From Liolophura sinensis (taxonomy: Eukaryota > Mollusca > Polyplacophora > Chitonida > Chitonidae), in assembly GCF_032854445.1 (NCBI RefSeq), contig NC_088298.1, positions 22,717,295 through 22,781,294 of the forward strand: 64,000 nt of DNA, given 5' to 3'. Under the pieces are notes generated by a model, which had not been told where the DNA came from, did no database searches, and was given only the letters and a program-made list of their open reading frames with translations. Positions 11,129-22,150 of this stretch are shown here, one piece after another (within the stretch, counting starts at the first letter, position 1; each line of letters begins with the position of its first letter). The position numbers and the translations under genes are program-made.

Positions 11129-12834
11129 GTTCTTCAGCGCATTATTATGGCATTATAATAAGGACAGAACGACGTTACATTAGAAAGTAATACATTGTAA
11201 CATTGTAGACGATGTGCAGCAGTCATATTTGACATAACTATTGGTTGAGCTCCTGCATTACACTAAAAAATCAATAGTCCAGATAAATAAAACAAATCAA
11301 ATTCCGAATAAAAATAAACGTACGGAACCAGAAAAGAGACTTGGTGAAAAAAATTTGGTAGAAAAAATAAAATTATATGATGAAAAATAGATTTATGTAA
11401 GAGAAAATCCCAAAAGTTTGAAAGTCATGGCCCCAACATAATTGATCGATCATAATGGTTACGCTATGATTTCATCTATATACAGGCGGCTACTGTCTGA
11501 TCGTCAGTGCCATTATCCTTTTTGTCGCTTGCAAGTTGTGCTTTCTCAGTCCCAAAATGTCGTTTTAGACGACGAGGAACGCCAACTTATAACAGCCGTA
11601 ATTAGACATGTATTTGACATAAAGTTAAGTCCCTTGGTCATAACGTATATAAAGCTTGCCTTATATCCACCGTGGCTAGATCAAGTACATGTTTACTGAG
11701 ACTAACATAACAAACTAATATGTCTGTTATATTAGTCCCAGATGTATTCGAATAGTGTCTCACAGATAGCTGTTGCAGTTGAGATTGAAAGAAATCAACT
11801 AGGTTATAAAGGGCGGGGCTGCAGGCTTTTTTAATTTCATTAATTTCATTTTTATTTATTCCATTTTTGTGTGTCTTTTTGAAGTCTGTTTATTAATAAA
11901 CTGTCTCGATGATATAGGGAAATGCTTTGCCCGTCTAAAACAAATGGGTGTAAAGCGGTGAACTCTTTTGATCTTTCAGTGCGTCACTGTTTCTATGTAG
12001 ACCTAGTCGTGGCCGTAAAGTAAAGTCGTAGGCCTACATGTACATAGAGTTCACAAGCACTGCAGCATGGCAGCTGAGAATGTATGTTTTTAAACAGATT
12101 GGTATTGACCTGTGTAGGTGATCATGCCCATTGTAAATCCTTGTCCTTGATTTGAAATACAAGTTATTTATCTCATGGTAAGATCCTTGTCAAAACATGT
12201 GGTTGTCAGTGAGAGATGCTCGTTTGTGGCTGCCATATTGGCTGTTTTGTGGCAAACGACCTATGATTGGCCAATAAGTCGACTTCTAAACTGGAACTTT
12301 AAAAAAATTTTCTCTTCCCAAAGTTTTATTTTTCTCCATGTCATTTTTTTTTTGTCTTCAGAACAACTTTTTTTTCGCTTCCAAAAATTTTATTTTCCCC
12401 ATGTCACTTTTAGGGCTCCGTTCAAACGTTCAACACTATACTAAATCTTTCACAAAAACCAAAGAGAAACTTTTAGCCAAGAAAAAAAAACGTTTACAAA
12501 GTGAAGCCTTTGTTATTTCAGATTAATGCATTCGGCTTAATTCGGAATGTAGCCAGCTACATGGGTTCGACATCGAGCGACGTGTTGAAAATACACGTAG
12601 TTGGCCTCCGTTCAACGGTATTATCGCGAGTTCAACACGCAAGGGTGTTTTCTTTCTAACACCTGTGCCAAGAAGATGTCTCGTCAATGTCAAAGGCCGG
12701 AAATCGGGTCCTGTAGATCGGACGGTTATGGCAATTCTGACTGAAGTGAAAGGGCAAGTGTCCAAAGATCTTGATTCCGATCTGGTATCATGAAATTCTC
12801 TGTATTAAAGTTCTTAGCTGCTCCTTGTGAAATG
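11129..12834. other. unannotated non-coding stretch
   Basis: AT-rich DNA with no supported exon. Near 12300-12410 there is a short imperfect duplication of a T-rich segment (AAATTTTATTTTCCCCATGT versus AAGTTTTATTTTTCTCCATG). The frames at 11442-11699 and 12523-12765 show no domain or splice context. Confidence 0.5.
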
Positions 12835-13145
12835 ATCGTTTTGGTAGCCTAATAATTAGAGCGTGCGCCTCGATGTTGGGAGACGCGGGATCAAACCTGG
12901 GCGTTGGCGCTTAGCGCTCAACACTGAGAAATCTGAGCAAGAAAACAGGACTGGTTAGCCCAATGTCAGTATAATGTGAGGTGTGATGTCATGCCTGGTG
13001 TCTTCGGCATGATACTCCAGTGACGGCAGCACTTTGGCGGCTTGGCGGCCATGCCACAAGAAGACACAGTATATGTACACACACCTAATGAATCCTCGTC
13101 ATCTTATGACTGAAAAACTGTTAATTACGACCTTAAACAACAAGC
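12835..13145 (+). mobile_element. SINE-B
   Basis: A tRNA-like head (TAATTAGAGCGTGCGCCTCG, then GCGGGATCAAACCTGGGC as B-box-like) is followed by CAATGTCAGTATAATGTGAG, GGTGTCTTCGGCATGATACT, a GGCGGCTTGGCGGCC block, and the 3' part CCACAAGAAGACACAGTATA and CTTATGACTGAAAAACTGTT. The order matches the copy at 57.6 kb almost throughout. The 3' tail is shared with SINE-C. Confidence 0.85.
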
Positions 13146-14125
13146 ATTCGTCCATTCATTGCATGTGTGATAACGATCACTCTTATTTGAAGAAAAGATA
13201 ACAGTGATAGTAAACTAAACACAATAATGAACCGACTTTTTTGAGTTAAACAAATGACCTATAAGTTTTCATTTTTTGATGTATTTATTTTGTTTATTTT
13301 GGCGCAGGGTATAAACACTGCATACATCTAAATATTTTTTTACGGTAAAGATTTCTTCGGGATGAAGAGGTAAAAAGAAAATGCTAAAGTTTAAAGAATC
13401 GCTTTTCATTTGTAACGTATTCTCTAAAAATGAACTGAGGTTACATTTTAACATCTTTTATAATTGAAGGGAGTTTTTCTAATTAGTTTTGGGTCCCCAT
13501 TCATATAGTGGACTGAATTTTCAAGGCCTACGACGATGTGTGCTATAGCTGTATCCCGTCCAATTATGGACAATAAAGAAAATGCCGTCTTACATTTTGC
13601 AGAAATTCTTAAATTTCTTGTTGACAAATGGTGGACGGTGCGTTCAGGATCTTTGGCGATTTGCGTCATGTTGTACCCATCTCCCCTTATCACGCGACCA
13701 GAGGATGTATCAGAATCGGCGTTATTTTGCATCAGCAGGGTTGTTTTATGAACAGTTGCAATCAAAGCTCGACTAAGATACCTATATCAAACTGGAAATC
13801 ATTCACCGACAGCGGGATTGAAATTAAAAATGGATGTGAAGCCCAGAATAATGGCTATCTTCTGTTCGTAACTGAAAACTGAAGACTCCTTTACTCTTTC
13901 TAGTTACCAGCTGTATTTACTATTTATATATTTATTTCCTGCATACATCTTTGGGAAACGGGTCTTCAAATAGATTGTTTGGGTAACGAATCAAGCTTTT
14001 GTTATCCAGAATGGTTTGAATTGTTATTATGTACATATAAAAATTCCACATATAATATATATTGACTTATTATTATTGACTTATTATATCGATTTCATGG
14101 AAAACATTTGTATATCTTTTATATA
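13146..14125. other. non-coding stretch with overlapping chance frames
   Basis: Holds four overlapping open frames on both strands at 13448-13882 (longest 105 residues, minus strand). None has splice signals, a domain, or a frame preferred over the others. A short R2 core fragment (GAACAGTTGCAATCAAAGCT) is at 13749-13768. Confidence 0.45.
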
Positions 14126-14130
14126 TACCA

Positions 14131-14450
14131 AATAGGCTTTATGCTCATCGTGTTGAATTAGAACAGCTGCAATCAAAGAGCAACTAAGACGCATATTTTA
14201 TTATCTACACCTTATATTCTAGCATGATACACGATTTGAATCTACTGATTTCTCTCTGTTGACTGCTTATCTTTGATTCCGTTCTAGTTTCGTAGTTTAT
14301 ATACCTTCTCAGTTCTTTGGTGATTTGTGTTATACGTCGTTTTGGGAATTAGCCTTGCGATTATTGACCTGGAAAGTCCTTATTGGTTGACGGCCGATAT
14401 ACGAATATCTGTTTTAATGCATAGATTCAACACATTTTGTCTCGCTCAGA
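14131..14450 (+). repeat. R2 dispersed repeat copy
   Basis: Begins near CTCATCGTGTTGAATTAGAA and CAGCTGCAATCAAAGAGCAA, then CTAGCATGATACACGATTTG, GATTCCGTTCTAGTTTCGTA, ATTGACCTGGAAAGTCC and a CATAGATTCAACAC end. The same landmarks in the same order occur at 18.65-19.03 and 31.69-32.14 kb. No coding frame runs through it. Confidence 0.8.
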
Positions 14451-14650
14451 ATACTAATCACGCGTGCGATATGTCCACTGGAAATCCCAAGTTGCTGTAC
14501 ATTAAATTACATCTTGTTAACCGACTTACCGATATGCAAATATTTATTCTTACTTAGTATCGGATTAGGAATCAGTTGTGACTAACCGGCTGAACAATCT
14601 CTGTCTGTACAAACCAGGCAGCCTGTGTATAGACTGCCAGGTGTGAACAG

Positions 14651-14790
14651 TTTGTATATAGTGTGATAGCCGTCCGTCAGTTCGCTGTGTACAAGAGTTA
14701 GGATAGACGTCAGTTCTGTTAGTCAAAGTAAACGTACAACTGTGCGAAACATAGACAATGCTATAATCGTGTTAAGTTTGCTGCTTCAAG
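14651..14790 (+). promoter_or_regulatory. weak candidate promoter and 5' exon
   Basis: A TATATAG motif is followed about 25 bases on by TCAGTTCG (initiator-like). About 110 bases further lies a donor-like AGAGG|GTAAGCA. The stretch between has only a minimal ORF. The elements are individually common, so this is a low-grade suggestion without a linked coding exon. Confidence 0.12.
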
Positions 14791-14799
14791 AGGGTAAGC

Positions 14800-16420
14800 A
14801 ACTACGGCACTCCTGTTCAAACAAACTCGAGGGCGCACACCCGTCAGGTGAAATTGGTTGAGGCAAATGTTTGAGTAGTTTAAACAAACAATTTACAACC
14901 TTTGATTTTCTGTCAAGATCCGATGCCAAGGGAAATGGCAGGAGCAAATGATATTGGAGGCATATGCATGTAAATGAATCTTCACCTACTGAAAGCTCGC
15001 AGTTCCATCACTTGTACAAGAATTCAGGATAAATAAAGTGTGCTATCAATCTATTAATCGAATCAAAAATGCGAATTCGCCAAAATACAATGATAAGAAA
15101 GGAAGTTAATCAGACAATATTTTTTCCTGTATGTATTAAATGTACAATAAATGCAAAAATCAAATTTATGATTTTAATTCCAATTTCTAGAGCTTGCAGA
15201 GCTTGATGTCCGATTCACAGTTTGTTACGTCTTTTTGTCTTATCTATAAATTTTTGATCAAGGTTCCTCATCAGCCACAGATTACTTGGAAACACACTAG
15301 GGTACAAACGTGTACAGATGATTGCTCTTTAAATTAGCACAGACTTTGAGACGCTTGGTTTATTGATCGGGTTATGATAGAATCCGCAAAACTCAAATTC
15401 GAGCAAGGTTAATGGATCGAAGAAACCTCTAACATGTTGCTAAATAAAACTGTGTATCAAAACTGGAGAAAAATTTGTTGGTGTTCCATTTATTAGAATA
15501 ATTTAAACCAAAGCAAAACAACAAGCTGTGGCATCATCCATGTTTGGAAAGCGTCAAAATATTCAACGCACAAAACAACAAAACGAGTGAAAACGCTATA
15601 GTTGTTAGGCATACCAATTAGAGCAGGGAGTCAAAGCATTATGTAAGTATACCAGAAACATGCAGATCTTTATTCGGATTATGCTGAGTAGCAAAACATC
15701 AACAAGAAGGAAGGATTAAAAAAAATGAATAAATATGCATACAAATAAACATTCGCCTGCATGACACACTACCGATTGCGCACTGACGGCGCAAAGCTAA
15801 CAAGGTAATTAAAGCTGTTGTTAAGAAAAATTATTTCAAAAGCAGAAAGAAAGAAAGAAAAAATAAATACAGAACAACATTTCATGCAAACCATAGTAAA
15901 AATACATTTCAAGCAATGTAAAGGAAATGTTTATTATTCAGAGGGACACGCACAAAAGGGTAAAATCAAAATATTTGCTTGAAACATCTTTTTGAAACTG
16001 AAGCTAAGTGTGTTGAAACGCCATCAAAAAGTATAGAGAGTTATGCTCATTGGTGAATATCTAAAGTATAGTGAGCAGTCTTGTTTTATTCAACGTAAAC
16101 ATATGTCGTGAAATACTTGTCTTTTTTTTTAAATTTTTTTATTTGTTTGGTTTTTTGATTTAACACTATATACACAAGATTTAATGAGATAGACGACGTA
16201 GGTCAAGTTTATATACGTAGATATAGATGAAATCGATCCCTGGTCCTTAAAGCAAAACACTGCCCTTCAATATGCTGATATCTGACAAAAACCCTGCCTT
16301 AAACTGCGGCCAAATTTCACCGACGAGAGTGGCATTCGAACCTGCGACTTCATTGTTTCAGAGGTAGACAGGCTGTATTAATTAATGTCTGGAATAATGA
16401 CAGTAATAGCCCATTCGCAT
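14800..16420. other. unannotated AT-rich stretch
   Basis: No open frame of note, no recognised repeat and no RNA gene. Contains a short (AAAG)n run near 15845. Confidence 0.5.
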
Positions 16421-16424
16421 TGTT

Positions 16425-16900
16425 TTAATGGTGTCGTATGGTAAATGTTATGACAAGACAACATTTTTGAGTAATTCTAGACAAGTGACGTCTAATAAAT
16501 TACAATTAACACCACTGTATTTATTTTACCGTAAGGCTGCTTAAGCTATGGTGCTAGGTGGCGTGTAAATACTATTTAAGTATTTACGTGAACAGTTTGA
16601 ATAAAACCCTATCTTAGGTAAATTTTCAAAAGGCCGTATTTCACCGGTTACGTATGACCATTTGCCAATTATCACACTGTCGTAGCTGGTCTGATCTTAC
16701 TCTCTGTGCTGAACGTCTGTCAAACTGTCGAAGATGCTGTGACTTTACTCCCTATGCTCTACGTCTATCACACTGTCGTTGATGCTCTGGTTTTAGTCTC
16801 TACGCTGTAGTCGTATTTCACCAGTTACGTATGACCATTTGCCAATTAGTACACAGTCGTACATACTCAGTGGTTTTACTCTCTGTGCTGTACGTCTTCA
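16425..16900 (+). repeat. R1 dispersed repeat copy with short tandem end
   Basis: The left part (GTTATGACAAGACAACATTT, CTAATAAATTACAATTAACA, GCTATGGTGCTAGG, TATTTACGTGAACAGTTTGA, ATAAAACCCTA) aligns with 34.5-34.7 kb. The right part has the core TTTCACCGGTTACGTATGAC, CATTTGCCAATTATCACACT and GTCGTAGCTGG repeated about three times in degenerate form up to 16900. This shows the R1 layout: a left arm, then the core that elsewhere becomes tandem. Confidence 0.8.
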
Positions 16901-17340
16901 TTACATTATAATGGATCGTGTATTTTCACGTGTGAGATACCTGATGACATGAAGGTTATATCTGAGATCCCTGAACGTCTGACTTCTCCCTTTCGTATGA
17001 ACAACAAGATAAACTCTCATTTTATTGGCCATTAGCATCTGGTTCTTGAAATTCTGACCTGGGTTCAACTAGAATCAAGAGGGGATAACAGGCGTGTGAT
17101 TATATTAGACGGACTTCCTCTCAGATTAGTGTGGGAATGAATAGAGCATGGTATAGCACCAGGTGATTAGTAGTGCAAGTCAAACATCCTTAATGATCGG
17201 ATATGCTCCAGTCATGCGTTAAATCGATCGATTTGTAGTTCGTTTATAATTCTAAGCGTCGTCCGACATAAACGAGTGGTGTTCATCGTCAACAATCACA
17301 ACATGGAGCCATTTCCAAAACAGCCAAATACATCCGTTCC
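16901..17340. other. unannotated stretch
   Basis: Unique-looking sequence between an R1 copy and a SINE-A copy. Nothing supported. Confidence 0.5.
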
Positions 17341-17344
17341 CAAA

Positions 17345-17565
17345 GGAATATTTATTTATTTGATTGGTGTTTTACGCCGTACTCAAGAATATTTCACCCG
17401 GGGGAAACCCACGACCATTTGCAGGTTGCTGTAGACCTTCCCGCGTACGACCGGAGAGGAAGCCAGCATGATCTGGACTTGAGCTCACAGCGACCGCAGT
17501 GGTGAGAGACTCCTAGGTCATTACGCTGTGCTAGCGCTCTAACCGACTGAGCCACGAAGGCCCCA
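17345..17565 (-). mobile_element. SINE-A with internal deletion
   Basis: The minus strand carries the head (GTGGCTCAGTCGGTTAGAGC) and the tail (GTAAAACACCAATCAAATAA). About 50 bp of the usual body between the GGGGGAAACCC equivalent and the AAGTGAAATATT equivalent is missing. On the plus strand ATTTCACCC joins directly to GGGGGAAACCC. Confidence 0.9.
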
Positions 17566-17693
17566 AGAAATATTTAGGAAATGATGATATAAATAGTGAA
17601 TAGAGCTGGTAATCTGTAAGACAGGAGCAGTTGCAATGATACAGGGAAGGCAGTCTATATTCTGGTGCTAATTTGTTATTAGTGATGCATTTT

Positions 17694-18345
17694 CATGAAC
17701 AGTCAGAACAAATCCCTGTAACAGATTTAACTGACAAGAGGCTGTATTTCACCGGTTACGTGTGGGAGATGTCACACTGTCGTCGTTGCTCTGGATTAAC
17801 TCTCTATGCTGTTCGTCTATCACGCTGTCATCGCTGCTCTCCGTTTTTACTCTCTATGCCGTGCGTCTATCACACTGTCGTTGCTGCTCTGGATTTACTC
17901 TCTATGCTGTACGTCTATCACACTGACGTCACTGCTCTGGTTTTACTCTCTGTGCTGTATGTCTATCACACTGCCGTCGGTGCTCTGGTTTTACTCACTG
18001 TGCTGTACGTCTATCACACTGACTTCACTGCTCTGGTTTTACTCTCTATGCTGTATGTCTATCACACTGTCGTCGATACTCTGGTTTTACTCTTTATACT
18101 GTACGTCCATCACACTGACGCCACTGCTCTGGTTTTACTCTCTGTGCCGTATGTCTATCACACTGCCGTCAGTGCTCTGGCTTTACTCTCTGTGCTGTAC
18201 GTCTATCACACTGACTTCACTGCTATGGTTTTACTCTCTATGCTGTGGGTCTTTCACACTGTGGTCGCTGTTCTGGATTTACCCTCTATGCCGTACGTCT
18301 ATCACACTGTCGTCACTATTCTAGTTTTACTCTCTATGCCGTACG
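17694..18345 (+). repeat. R1-derived tandem array, 48-bp unit, ~12 copies
   Basis: After an R1-like lead (GAGGCTGTATTTCACCGGTT, ACGTGTGGGAGATGTCACAC) the core TCTATCACACTGACGTCACT, GCTCTGGTTTTACTCTCTGT, GCTGTACG is repeated with 48-bp spacing. Because 48 is divisible by three, reading frames stay open: one of 236 residues (17673-18383) and one of 172 residues (17806-18324), both plus strand. The longer shows a 16-residue hydrophobic period (LVLLSVLYVYHTDVTA-like). There is no splice or family evidence for a protein, so it is annotated as a repeat. Confidence 0.93.
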
Positions 18346-18649
18346 TTTGGGTAGGTATGTGGGGAGACAAGCTTCACCGATGACATTTCTAGAAATTTCC
18401 CACTACTGAGGGAAAATATGCATAGAATAGATGTATTATTAATGCCTTAAAAACGATAATTGTTTTCTTTTTCTTTTTGGCATTACTAATTTCGTTTCGC
18501 ATAAGCCTAAACTTTTCATAGTCTTTTAATATTGCAAGTTGACTACACAAACTTCCAGGGTTCTCTTTCGGTTCCGGTTTTCCAAAGCAAGCAATTCACG
18601 AATATTATTTTAAGCATTCAAGCAGTTAGAGATGATAATATTTTTAACA

Positions 18650-19035
18650 TGTTCCAGAAATAGTGTCCAGAATGTCTGGCACCTAGATTCATGATAGTGT
18701 CAAATTTCGCTTAACTCGAGATTAGAGACTGTATATTCATCGTGTTGAATTAACTCTCCACGTTGGATATTTGAATGGTTGCAATCAAAGCGCCACTACC
18801 ATAATACTTTATTACTTACAACTTTTTGTACAAGCATGCATGGTACACGATTTGAATACTGATTTCACTCATTCGCCTAGAACACTCCTTGCGTCTTTCC
18901 AAAATCATTGAAAAATGATTACTGTCGTTGCATGAATTCGTACTAACTTCGTATTTTGACCTAGAGCTTTCATTTTGGTTCACAGCTGGTATAAAAATGT
19001 CTGTTTTGACGCAAAGATTAATATGTCTTAGATCG
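18650..19035 (+). repeat. R2 dispersed repeat copy
   Basis: Landmarks in order: GTGTCCAGAATGTCTGGCAC, TCATCGTGTTGAATTAAC, GGTTGCAATCAAAGCGCCAC, GGTACACGATTTGAATACTG, ATTTCACTCATTCGCCTAGA, ACACTCCTTGCGTCTTTCC, and a GACGCAAAGATTAATATG end. Parallel landmarks occur at 14.1 and 31.7 kb and, inverted, at 40.4-40.9 and 52.7-53.0 kb. Confidence 0.82.
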
Positions 19036-19496
19036 TAGAGATTTGCGGAGAAATTTATCACGTTGGTATATACATTGCCTCAACTCAATCAACTTATTAA
19101 ATGTGATGTAGATTGATTCTAATTTGAAAACCGAGGCTTGAACAAATGCAATGGTAACAGGGACTAGGCATACTTTTTAGCGAGCGCTATATGACGGTTG
19201 GAAATGTACGAGTTGTCGCCTTTTTTAGGCGGTGTATATGTCGAATGTATATATTCAGGATGATCTTTCCAGGCTCGTTCACCCACAGGGCTGTCTGTTA
19301 TGCTGTAATGTAGTCGGATAAAGTCTTTTGTCAGTAGGGAAAAAGATCTATATTGGGGAGCACGTGGATGTGGATGTGCTGATGTAGAGAAGGCAGATGG
19401 TCACGAACAGCAGCTTGTATAGAGGTGAAAAGGCGTTTGAATTTATAGGGAATTATAAATATTCGACAGTGGTTTCCTTTTATCAAGTTCGGGGCA
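19036..19496. other. unannotated stretch
   Basis: No supported feature between an R2 copy and a SINE-A copy. Confidence 0.5.
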
Positions 19497-19498
19497 AA

Positions 19499-19763
19499 GG
19501 TGGCCTAAAGTCTTTAACGTGCTAACTCAGCACAATGGCTCAGCAACCTCTCAACAATGCGATCGCTGTGAGTTCTAGTCCGTCTAATGACTGCAGGCTT
19601 CCTCTCCGGTCGTTCGTGGGAAGGTCTCTCAGCAGCCTGCGGATTATCGTGGGTTTCCCCACGGAATATACCCTGTTTCCTCCCACCATAATGCTTGCCG
19701 CCGTCGTATATAAGTCAACTATTCTAGAGTTGGGCGTAAAACACCAAACAAATAAATATAATG
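19499..19763 (+). mobile_element. SINE-A, near full length
   Basis: Diverged head (GGCCTAAAGTCTTTAACG..CTCAGCACAATGGC), GTGAGTTCTAGTCCG as the B-box area, body CTTCCTCTCCGGTCGTTCGT, GGATTATCGTGGGTTTCCCC, then GTTGGGCGTAAAACACCAAA and the CAAATAAATA tail. A 97-residue frame reads through part of it and is not a gene. Confidence 0.88.
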
Positions 19764-19776
19764 AATCAAGTCTACC

Positions 19777-19916
19777 TCATGCTGACTTCTTCTACGGTCG
19801 TACGTGGGAAGATCTGTCAGCAATCTGAAGATGGTCGTGTGATTTCCCCCGCCGTCGTATAAGTGAAATATTTTTGAGGAAGGCTTAAAATTCCTAAGCA
19901 ATCAAATAAATAAATT
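19777..19916 (+). mobile_element. SINE-A, second 3' fragment in tandem
   Basis: Immediately follows the previous copy in the same orientation: CTCATGCTGACTTCTTCTAC, GGAAGATCTGTCAGCAATC, then an internal deletion to GCCGTCGTATAAGTGAAATA and the AATCAAATAAATAAA tail. Confidence 0.85.
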
Positions 19917-20280
19917 TGACAACGTCCGCTACGCTGAACACATATTTTATCCCTCTGAAGCTCGTTTAATCTCGTTTGCTACATACGCATGGAGTATCTA
20001 ACAGGATCTGAGATCGGCTAAGGGCGATGATGGGTCACGTCAATTTTAACGTGGTCAGTCATACAGCACCTACATATGTACCATATTCTAAACTTGGCAC
20101 CGATTCTTCTGGTATGTGAATTTTAACCCGTTTATAATCGTCAAATAATTCATGATATACTCACTAACGTATTCATCTATCGTGGATTTCAAGCTTTAGT
20201 TAGAAATTCCCGTTTAGCGTTAGATTCTGATTAATGTAACAGCATTCTGATCGAACAAATTTCAGCAGATACATGTATCT
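19917..20280. other. unannotated stretch
   Basis: Nothing supported. Confidence 0.5.
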
Positions 20281-20281
20281 T

Positions 20282-20391
20282 TTCTCCTGGCTCCGCCCTG
20301 TTTCCTCTCAATATAATGCTGGCTGTCGTCGCATTAGTGAAATATTCTTGAGGACGGCGTAAAACACCAATCAAATAAATAAATAAACACA
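20282..20391 (+). mobile_element. SINE-A, 3' fragment
   Basis: GGCTCCGCCCTGTTTCCTCT, GCATTAGTGAAATATTCTTG, AGGACGGCGTAAAACACC and the CAAATAAATAAATAAAC tail, with no head. The third SINE-A piece within 900 bp in the same orientation. Confidence 0.88.
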
Positions 20392-20639
20392 TGTATGTAA
20401 CTCATTCAGCATTCCCTTTCCTCTTTGTCTATGCTATACTCTTGATATAATGATTCGTCTTTCTGTAAATAACCGTCTTTACACAAAAATGGTGTGGCTA
20501 TTGTAAGACTGCTGAAAACGCATACAGCTGCATATGTCATAACTCGAACGACACATGATGAAGCAATCTGTGCACACACGTGTTGTGTCCAATAGGCTTT
20601 ATGAGACAAACTTCCAGAACGGAGAGCCTTATTCCGGAC

Positions 20640-21266
20640 GTGTATTAAAGTGTCTTGTCCAGACGCTTTTTGGAAGTATTCCAGAAGGCCGGTCGCCGAG
20701 ACTTGTGGTGTTTTGCTGCGATAGGTTTTCCTTCAGAACATATCCCCGTATCATCCGACTGAGCACCGAACACCCAGCTCAATCGATTCTCCATTCAGCG
20801 GTATTAAAATAAACTGCTCTTCGACACGTCTTTAGCGTGGCGAAACCTCTGAGCACAAGATTCAATGGTGTTGATCTCACTTATCTGGGATTTTCCCATT
20901 CTCCCGACGACCACAGGCTGGACTACTTCATCATTCAGCCATCCAGTCCAAACCCCTATAGATGCAGATTGCGGGAGAAAATTATGAAATGAAAGTAGTT
21001 ATTTATGACCGATGCTTGGCAGAATTTCCCACGCCATCGAGCCCGTGGGATACGACTAAAGCCAGGGCCGATCTGTCAGTCCCGTTATTCTGCCGCCAGA
21101 CTTTGGTTATACGTTAGACGAGGTCAGACGTTATACATCACGGAAGGGTTTTGTTGTTTATCTTAGTGTCTTTACCACAATCATCTCATTTATGTAATTT
21201 TATAGACATCTGCTGGGGGACGCTAATACAGTAACACCACAATATAAAATGCGTCAGAATATTGTA
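20640..21266 (+). repeat. R3 unit, copy A (truncated)
   Basis: Landmarks: GTATTAAAGTGTCTTGTCCA, CTCAATCGATTCTCCATTCA, CGACACGTCTTTAGCGTGGC, GGGATTTTCCCATTCTCCCG, TAGATGCAGATTGCGG, TCAGTCCCGTTATTCTGCCG, TATAGACATCTGCTGGGGGA, and a TAACACCACAATATAAAATG end. It lacks the right-hand third seen in copies B and C. No coding frame is conserved among copies. Confidence 0.88.
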
Positions 21267-22150
21267 TTAAAGTTGTGAGCAGACACGCTTATTAAAAGTG
21301 TTATGACACAAGGATCGCCAAGACTTTTGTGGCATGTTTTTCTCGGAAAGGTATTCCTTTAGAACTTACATGTAACTTCATCCTCTGAGTGAACGCCGAA
21401 TTCAATCGATTCTCCATTCAGCGGCATTAAAATAAACGCCTCAAAAGACGTGTCGAAACCTCTGCGCAAAAGATTCAATGGTCTTGATTACCCATCATCC
21501 GGGATTTTCCCATTCTCCCGAAGGCCACAGTCTCGGGTACGTCATGATTCTTCCATCCAGTTCGGCTAAAATCCAAACCCTTATAGATCCAGACTGAGGT
21601 AGAAAATTATGAAATGAAAAAGTTATCTATGACCAATGCTAGGAAGAATTTCTCAAGCTATCGAGCACGTGTGTGTAAGATACGACTAAAGCCAAGTCCG
21701 GTCTACCAGTCCCGTTATTCTGTCTCCGGACATACTGGACGTCACGAACGAGTTTTGTTGTTCATTGTAATGCCCTTACCACAATCATCTCAGTTATTTG
21801 ATTTTATAGACATTTTCTGGGGACTCTAATACAGTTAACATCACAACATAAAATGCGTTAAAATAGACTATATGTTGTTCATAATTTTCTTACCTGAAAA
21901 CCATGTGTTTTCTTTTTCATTTTTTGTGAAATTCTAGATTCCTCAATGTGGGTCTGATGTCAAGCTCCGTTTTTGCTGGATATACTATATCTTCCTTGCG
22001 CCTTTTGCGATGGAGTATTTACTCGTCGCTAGAATAAAACATTTGATCGGGGTTATATGACCTGGGAGACATTTCCATCTGAAAGATACCCTAAATGAAG
22101 CACTACATACGTAATGATTAGCCATTCTTTGATGTGTTATCTCATGGAGA
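21267..22150 (+). repeat. R3 unit, copy B
   Basis: Same order as copy A, then continues: GACTATATGTTGTTCATAAT, CCTGAAAACCATGTG, CCTCAATGTGGG, GCGATGGAGTATTTACTCG, GATCGGGGTTATATGACCTG and CTGAAAGATACCCTAAATGA. It abuts copy A directly at about 21266 (repeat-start landmark TTAAAGTTGTGAGCAGACAC). Confidence 0.88.

Noticed and set aside
13448-13882. Cluster of five overlapping frames (longest 105 residues)
   Set aside because: Frames overlap on both strands with no preferred one; part of the region borders an R2 fragment.
17673-18383. 236-residue ORF as a genuine membrane protein gene
   Set aside because: It lies almost wholly in a 48-bp tandem repeat whose length is divisible by three; there is no promoter, splice or family support.
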